A stretch of 64,000 nucleotides of DNA from JABCPE02 sp963518955 (GTDB lineage Bacteria > Bacteroidota > Bacteroidia > Flavobacteriales > Weeksellaceae), in assembly GCA_963518955.1 (NCBI GenBank), contig CAUQKI010000010.1, positions 5,723 to 69,722 on the forward strand. The letters run 5' to 3'. How positions within the stretch are numbered: the stretch's first letter is position 1; each line of letters starts with the position of its first letter. Under the pieces are notes generated by a model. It was not told the origin of the DNA and made no database searches. It worked only from the letters and a program-made list of their open reading frames with translations. Positions 59,713 to 64,000 of the stretch are shown here, piece by piece. The position numbers were made by a program, and so were the translations under genes.

Positions 59713-61239
59713 ATGTTTTCAAAGAAGAGTGTACTTATTTACATTATTATTGGTTGGTTCTTATATGTGGTAGGATTTCTTTCATCTTTCCCATATTTGT
59801 TAGATTTTGAAAGGAGCCAAATAGCAATGATAGATACAACAAGGAATATCATAGAGTATTCTTTGATGTTTTTATCAATTTTAAGTTTTTGTATTGTATT
59901 TTTAAGAAAAAATATTTTTTTAAGAAGTATAGCTTATTTATTATTACTTTTATTGAGTCTTAATTTCATGCTTTCTGCTTCTTGTTTTTTTATATATAAA
60001 CAAGGCTTCAATGTTGGGATGACCCTCAGTGTTTTAGAGACAAATATTTCTGAAAGCCTGAGTATGGTAAAGACATTAATTTTACCAATTATTGCTACAA
60101 TCATATTCTACATTATTTTGTTGCTTATCTTTATTGGAGGAAGTAAGATTGTAGATAAAAACTTTACAAAAAATAAAATCTTGATTGTTTTTTCTTTTAT
60201 ATGGATTATTTTCCCGATTTTATTTTTTATTAAGCATAAATATATAAGTAATAAAGGTGGTGGTTTGATGGTGAAAAATGCAATATACCATTATTCAGAT
60301 TTTATCGCAGCACAAGTATTGAAAAAAGATATAGATAGAATAATAAATACAAAAGTTAGTTACAATTTAATAAATACAGGCGAACAGCCTATAGAAAATA
60401 TTGTAGTTCTGATAGGTGAATCTGTAAGGAAGCAAAATATGTCTCTATACGGCTACCAGAGAGAAACAACTCCTATTGAAGTTGCAGAGATAAATAATAT
60501 GCTACTTTATCAGAATGCATATTCTCCAGCAGCTATTACTAATATGTCTGTTCCTATAGTTTTAAGTAATATTAATATTGATAATTATCAAAAGGAATTA
60601 AAAAAACTTAGTGACAATATAGTAAATGTTGCTAATCATTCAGGATACAATACTTTCTGGTACAGCACACAGGGAGGAGCTCATGGAATTACAGCCATTG
60701 CTACCTATTCTAAAAATAAAAAATTCTTTAATGGATATGATGAAGCTGTTATTCCATATTTAAAAGATGCTTTAAAAGATGCTTCTCCTAAAAAACTGAT
60801 AGTCCTCCATATCAATGGAAGTCACCCTTATGCATGTGACAAATATCCTCCTAAAGAAGCTGTATGGGAGGGAGGTATAGACGAATGCTATGATAATTCT
60901 ATAAGATATACAGATAAAATTATTGGACAAATTTTTGAGCAGCTTAAGGATAAAAACTCTGTTTTAGTCTATTTTTCTGACCATGGACAGATTAAAGAAA
61001 ACGAAATTTACAAACATGGTGATTATAGAGAAGCTGTGCAAGTGCCTTATTTTGTGTGGTTTTCTCCATCTATAAAAACAGATAAAAAAGGGCAAAAAAT
61101 AGAGGAGCCAACTTCCATTACCACAGTTTATTCTAAAGTTTTAGAACTAATGGGAACAAAAAATCCTAAAACAGTGGATAACACAGGAAAATATTTAAGA
61201 TTAGACTTAAATACGATGAAATATGATGATTTGAAATAA
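59713..61239 (+). CDS. EptA/Cpt-like phosphoethanolamine transferase (alkaline phosphatase superfamily)
   Basis: A 508-residue protein with about five N-terminal membrane helices (residues 5-165) and a periplasmic sulfatase-fold domain. The region VVLIGESVRKQNMSLYGYQRET matches the phosphoethanolamine-transferase motif (normally GET-R), with metal ligand Glu236; the probable catalytic Thr is Thr276 in SPAAITNMSVP, without the cysteines of classical EptA. DHG in YFSDHGQI is a C-terminal metal-binding motif. Such enzymes decorate lipid A or glycans, which can lower polymyxin sensitivity. It is markedly AT-rich and unrelated in role to flanking purA and glyA, so may be acquired. Confidence 0.8.
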   Translation: MFSKKSVLIYIIIGWFLYVVGFLSSFPYLLDFERSQIAMIDTTRNIIEYSLMFLSILSFCIVFLRKNIFLRSIAYLLLLLLSLNFMLSASCFFIYKQGFNVGMTLSVLETNISESLSMVKTLILPIIATIIFYIILLLIFIGGSKIVDKNFTKNKILIVFSFIWIIFPILFFIKHKYISNKGGGLMVKNAIYHYSDFIAAQVLKKDIDRIINTKVSYNLINTGEQPIENIVVLIGESVRKQNMSLYGYQRETTPIEVAEINNMLLYQNAYSPAAITNMSVPIVLSNINIDNYQKELKKLSDNIVNVANHSGYNTFWYSTQGGAHGITAIATYSKNKKFFNGYDEAVIPYLKDALKDASPKKLIVLHINGSHPYACDKYPPKEAVWEGGIDECYDNSIRYTDKIIGQIFEQLKDKNSVLVYFSDHGQIKENEIYKHGDYREAVQVPYFVWFSPSIKTDKKGQKIEEPTSITTVYSKVLELMGTKNPKTVDNTGKYLRLDLNTMKYDDLK

Positions 61240-61271
61240 ATTTTAATTAAATTTGACAAAAAATTATTCCA

Positions 61272-62540
61272 ATGCAAGATATTATTTTTGAACTAATTGA
61301 AAAAGAAAGACAAAGACAAACGAATGGTATAGAGCTTATCGCTTCTGAGAATTTCGTTTCTGAAGATGTTATGAAAGCTATGGGCAGCGTTCTTACAAAC
61401 AAATACGCAGAAGGCTACCCAGGGAGAAGATATTACGGCGGCTGTGAAGTGGTGGATGAAGTGGAGCAGTTAGCCATAGACAGAGCAAAACAGCTTTTCG
61501 GGGTGGATTATGTGAATGTTCAGCCGCATTCTGGTTCTCAGGCAAATGCAGCGGTATATTTGGCTGTGCTGAAACCTGGCGACACAGTGCTGGGAATGGA
61601 CTTGTCTATGGGTGGACACCTTACGCATGGTTCACATGTTAATTTCTCTGGAATTAACTTTAGACCTGTATTTTACGGCGTTGAGAGAGAGTCGGGGAGA
61701 ATAGACTATGAGCAAATGAGACAAGTTGCCCTAAAAGAAAAACCAAAAATGATAATCGCTGGATTTTCAGCTTATTCCAGAGATTTGGACTATGCTAAAT
61801 TCCGTGAAGTAGCAGACGAAGTAGGGGCTACGCTTTGGGCAGATATCGCTCACCCAGCAGGGCTTATCGCTAAAAAGTTATTGAATTCACCTTTTGAGCA
61901 TTGCCACATCGTTACTACAACGACTCACAAAACTTTGAGAGGGCCGAGAGGAGGGATGATTATGCTTGGAAAAGATTATGAAAATCCATACGGACACAAG
62001 ACGCCAAAAGGAGAAACTAAAATGATGAGTGCCGTTTTGGATGGTGCTGTATTCCCAGGAATTCAGGGAGGGCCGCTGGAGCATGTAATTGCTGGTAAAG
62101 CGGTGGCTTATGGCGAGGCTCTTGACCAAAAATTTGAAGTGTATGCTAAACAAGTCATTGCAAATTCCCAAGCATTGGCTAAAGCTATGATAGACAGAGG
62201 TTTTGACATTGTAAGTGGTGGAACGGATAACCACCTGATGCTCATTGACCTAAGAAATAAGGGTGTAAATGGAAAAGAAACTGAAAAAGCCTTAGTAAAA
62301 GCGGATATCACTTGTAACAAAAATATGGTTCCATATGATGACAAATCGCCGTTTATCACTTCGGGGATTAGATTAGGAACTGCGGCAGTGACAACTCGCG
62401 GACTGAAAGAGGCTGATATGCCAGTTATCGCGGATTTGATAGATGAAGTTATAAAGAATATCAATGATGAAAAGGTCTTAGATGCAGTAAAAGTCAAAGT
62501 AAATGACCTGATGAAGGGAAGAGCATTGTTTAATGCATAA
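61272..62540 (+). CDS. glyA: Serine hydroxymethyltransferase
   Basis: Interconverts serine and glycine with tetrahydrofolate, feeding thyA and purine synthesis. The 422-residue PLP enzyme has the lysine motif TTTTHKTLRGPRGG (Schiff-base Lys in THKTL), with the HSGSQAN and SAYSRDLDY regions conserved. It ends at a terminator-like hairpin at 62571. Confidence 0.96.
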   Translation: MQDIIFELIEKERQRQTNGIELIASENFVSEDVMKAMGSVLTNKYAEGYPGRRYYGGCEVVDEVEQLAIDRAKQLFGVDYVNVQPHSGSQANAAVYLAVLKPGDTVLGMDLSMGGHLTHGSHVNFSGINFRPVFYGVERESGRIDYEQMRQVALKEKPKMIIAGFSAYSRDLDYAKFREVADEVGATLWADIAHPAGLIAKKLLNSPFEHCHIVTTTTHKTLRGPRGGMIMLGKDYENPYGHKTPKGETKMMSAVLDGAVFPGIQGGPLEHVIAGKAVAYGEALDQKFEVYAKQVIANSQALAKAMIDRGFDIVSGGTDNHLMLIDLRNKGVNGKETEKALVKADITCNKNMVPYDDKSPFITSGIRLGTAAVTTRGLKEADMPVIADLIDEVIKNINDEKVLDAVKVKVNDLMKGRALFNA

Positions 62541-62570
62541 AATCATTTTTAATCATCATTAAAATTTTAA

Positions 62571-62605
62571 TTTTGCCAAGGTTTTATAACTTTGGCAAAG
62601 TTTTT
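62571..62605 (+). terminator. glyA terminator overlapping the recX promoter region
   Basis: TTTTGCCAAGG (62571-62581) and CTTTGGCAAAG (62590-62600) form an 11-bp stem with two G-U pairs, followed by T5. Within it, TAACTTTG (62587-62594) and the overlapping TAATTTTG (62568-62575) both match the flavobacterial -7 element, so the same DNA may end glyA and start recX. Confidence 0.65.
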
Positions 62606-62613
62606 AAGTAGAT

Positions 62614-63081
62614 ATGGAAGAAAAAAGAAAATCGTACACTTTTGAGGAGATTAAACAAAAACTGGTGAATTACTGCATTTATCAAGACCGCTGCCATCAG
62701 GAAGTGGGACAAAAAATGCAGGATTTTCTGCTGATTCCAGAGGCTAAAGATGAAATAATGCTTTATCTAATCAATGAAAATTACCTCAATGAAGAGCGAT
62801 TTGCCAGAAGCTACATCAGAGGAAAATTTTACCTAAAAAACTGGGGCAGGATAAAGATAAAAAATCACTTGAAATTCAAAGGAATTTCCGAAAAACTCAT
62901 CAATAAATGCATGGACGAGATAGATGAAGCCGATTACCAAAAGACCATAGAAAAGCTGTATAACGCCTATTTCTCCGAGCAGAAAGGTTTAAAAAACTAT
63001 CAAAAAGCCATGAAAACCGTACGCTATCTCATATCAAAAGGGTATGAGTATGAGCTGATTAGGGAAGTGGTGCAGGAATAA
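62614..63081 (+). CDS. recX: RecX family regulatory protein
   Basis: RecX proteins block RecA filaments and limit recombination. The 155-residue helical protein has the RecX pattern of three repeated three-helix units: TFEEIKQKLVNYC near the start, LNEERFARSYIRGKFYLKNWG in the middle and KGISEKLINKC later. recA is not adjacent. Length fits the family. Confidence 0.82.
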   Translation: MEEKRKSYTFEEIKQKLVNYCIYQDRCHQEVGQKMQDFLLIPEAKDEIMLYLINENYLNEERFARSYIRGKFYLKNWGRIKIKNHLKFKGISEKLINKCMDEIDEADYQKTIEKLYNAYFSEQKGLKNYQKAMKTVRYLISKGYEYELIREVVQE

Positions 63082-63126
63082 GATTTTATATAAAAACCCA
63101 GTCTTTTTGAGGGCTGGTTTCTTCTT

Positions 63127-63156
63127 TTGTGCTTTCCTTTTTATAGTTTATCTTTG
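63127..63156 (+). promoter_or_regulatory. Promoter of the trmH-like gene at 63.2 kb
   Basis: TTG (63127-63129) and TATCTTTG (63149-63156) are 19 bp apart. A second -7-like TAATTTTG lies at 63164-63171. The ATG is at 63175. Confidence 0.6.
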
Positions 63157-63174
63157 TCAAATATAATTTTGTAA

Positions 63175-63843
63175 ATGCTGCCAAAAGAAAAATTACCTCA
63201 GATTTTTGAATATCTTAAACAATTTCTCACCGAAGAGCGCCTAAGGAAAATAGAGCATTTCTCTGAGCGAAGTTCAGATTTTGTCCTGCCTGTCATCGGC
63301 GATGTTTATCAGTTTCGGAATGCCGCTGCCATTGTCCGTTCGGTGGAGGCGTGCGGATTTCATAAGGTGGTAGCTTTGGAGGAAGAAAATGTTTTCGAAC
63401 CAAACCTGAAGGTGACCAAAGGAGCGGACACTTGGGTAGAAGTGGAAAAAATGCCCAATATACTGGAATCTTTACAGAAAATCAAAAACCGAGGTTATAA
63501 GATTCTGGCAGTTTCGCCTGAAAAAAATGCAGTGATGCTCCCAGATTATCAAATAAAATCGCCCATAGCCCTTGTTTTTGGAACGGAAAAAGAGGGCGTT
63601 TCCGATGAGTTTTTGGATTTCGCAGATGAAACTCTGGCTATTCCTATGTATGGTTTTACGGAGAGTTTCAATGTTTCTGTGGCAGCGGCAATTTGTATGT
63701 ATGATTTCAAACAAAAATTGCTAAAATCTGATATAGATTATTTCTTAAAAGGCGAAAAATTGCTCAGAACTAAAATTCGCTGGGCGGTCAATTCCATCCG
63801 CAGTGGACAGGAAATTTTGGATAAATATCTGAATGAAAATTAG
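63175..63843 (+). CDS. TrmH (SpoU) family tRNA/rRNA methyltransferase
   Basis: A 222-residue SPOUT-class enzyme with motif 1 around RNAAAIVRSVEACGFHKVVA, motif 2 LVFGTEKEGVSDEF and motif 3 IPMYGFTESFNVSVAAA. The long C-terminal helix and the overall length resemble tRNA (Gm18) methyltransferase TrmH more than RlmB. It is separate from the other TrmH-family gene in this window (29650-30375). A promoter lies at 63127-63156. Confidence 0.85.
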   Translation: MLPKEKLPQIFEYLKQFLTEERLRKIEHFSERSSDFVLPVIGDVYQFRNAAAIVRSVEACGFHKVVALEEENVFEPNLKVTKGADTWVEVEKMPNILESLQKIKNRGYKILAVSPEKNAVMLPDYQIKSPIALVFGTEKEGVSDEFLDFADETLAIPMYGFTESFNVSVAAAICMYDFKQKLLKSDIDYFLKGEKLLRTKIRWAVNSIRSGQEILDKYLNEN

Positions 63844-63866
63844 GATTTCTGAGCAATCTCGGAGAG

Positions 63867-64000
63867 CTAAATTTCTTTGCTAATGAGCCAATGGTATATG
63901 GCGTTGCGCTCGCTATCTACTTCGGTATATCCTCCTATCAGCTGACCGTTGTGATAGTGGAGTTCGTCGATATCGCTTACTAAAAACTCTTCTACCTCAT
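63867..64000 (-). CDS. 3' end of an unidentified minus-strand gene
   Basis: The last 134 bases hold an open minus-strand frame that ends in a stop at 63867-63869 and continues past the window. The 43 visible C-terminal residues (for example EVEEFLVSDIDELHYHNGQ and AIYHWLISKEI) look like a real globular protein end but match no family I can name. It converges on the trmH-like gene. Confidence 0.55.
   Translation of the reverse strand, partial: EVEEFLVSDIDELHYHNGQLIGGYTEVDSERNAIYHWLISKEI

Noticed and set aside
63090..63125. Hairpin after recX as terminator
   Set aside because: Stem AACC-CAG/CTGGTT needs a bulge and the tail is T/C mixed; too weak to list as a feature.
1..64000. tRNA, rRNA, insertion sequence or prophage genes
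   Set aside because: No cloverleaf-like segments, rRNA blocks, transposases, integrases or terminal inverted repeats were seen by eye; a tRNA scan would be needed to be certain.

Overview
The window is a stretch of chromosome from a low-GC (mid-30s percent by eye) Bacteroidota bacterium, most likely class Flavobacteriia, family Weeksellaceae (Chryseobacterium/Riemerella/Bergeyella-like). The evidence is a PorT-type type IX secretion protein at the left edge, a TamL lipoprotein, DUF4290 and DUF4230 proteins, a Mpl-DUF4290-MurA cluster, flavobacterial promoters of the TTG-N17-23-TAnnTTTG type, almost no Shine-Dalgarno sites, and a probable 6S-Flavo RNA next to zapA. I see no tRNA, rRNA, CRISPR array, insertion sequence, prophage or replication origin. 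Most of the window is dense core genome with short gaps.

Layout. 1-3.2 kb: 3' end of porT, a coiled-coil partner plus zapA, a 6S-like RNA, rny. 3.5-12.3 kb: a KAS III enzyme, a membrane metallophosphoesterase, arginine decarboxylase, dnaG, a YciI protein, clpP, then kdsD-tatC on the minus strand. 12.3-17.3 kb: two related small secreted proteins, recQ, a probable toxin-antitoxin pair and a glycosyltransferase. 17.3-25.7 kb: an envelope protein, GH25 lysozyme, thyA, a secreted repeat protein, an M1 aminopeptidase, DUF368 (undecaprenyl-phosphate translocase family) and DUF58. 25.8-36 kb: ychF, tamL, trmH, an OmpA-family porin, rlmH, yihY, nhaA and a lipoprotein. 36-42.8 kb: rel/spoT, an acyltransferase and mpl-DUF4290-murA. 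42.8-48.8 kb is the most accessory-looking part: WGR-DUF4240 protein, agmatinase, orphan secreted proteins, a broken GIN-domain gene, tandem duplicated DUF2004-like genes, a frameshifted PAP2 gene running into an AT-rich ADP-ribosyltransferase-like domain, and AlkD. 48.8-58.3 kb: a DUF4230/thioredoxin-like pair, SulP, a lipoyl E2, an esterase lipoprotein, obg-korB-dgk, hpt-adk. 58.4-64 kb: purA, an EptA-like transferase, glyA, recX, a TrmH methyltransferase and the 3' end of an unidentified minus-strand gene.

How genes work together. Peptidoglycan and envelope synthesis (murA, mpl, DUF368, kdsD, tamL, ompA, plsC-like, PAP2, EptA-like) is strongly represented. Arginine decarboxylase and agmatinase together make putrescine although they lie 36 kb apart. 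thyA, purA, hpt, adk and glyA cover nucleotide and one-carbon metabolism. Notable molecular oddities are a DnaG and a RecQ that both lack the usual zinc-ligand residues, and a MurA with aspartate in place of the fosfomycin-target cysteine.

I found no clear multi-gene defence or biosynthetic system. The best candidates for undescribed biology are the 45.1-47.6 kb accessory patch, the 12.3-13.2 kb pair of secreted paralogues, and the DnaG/RecQ zinc-site losses.
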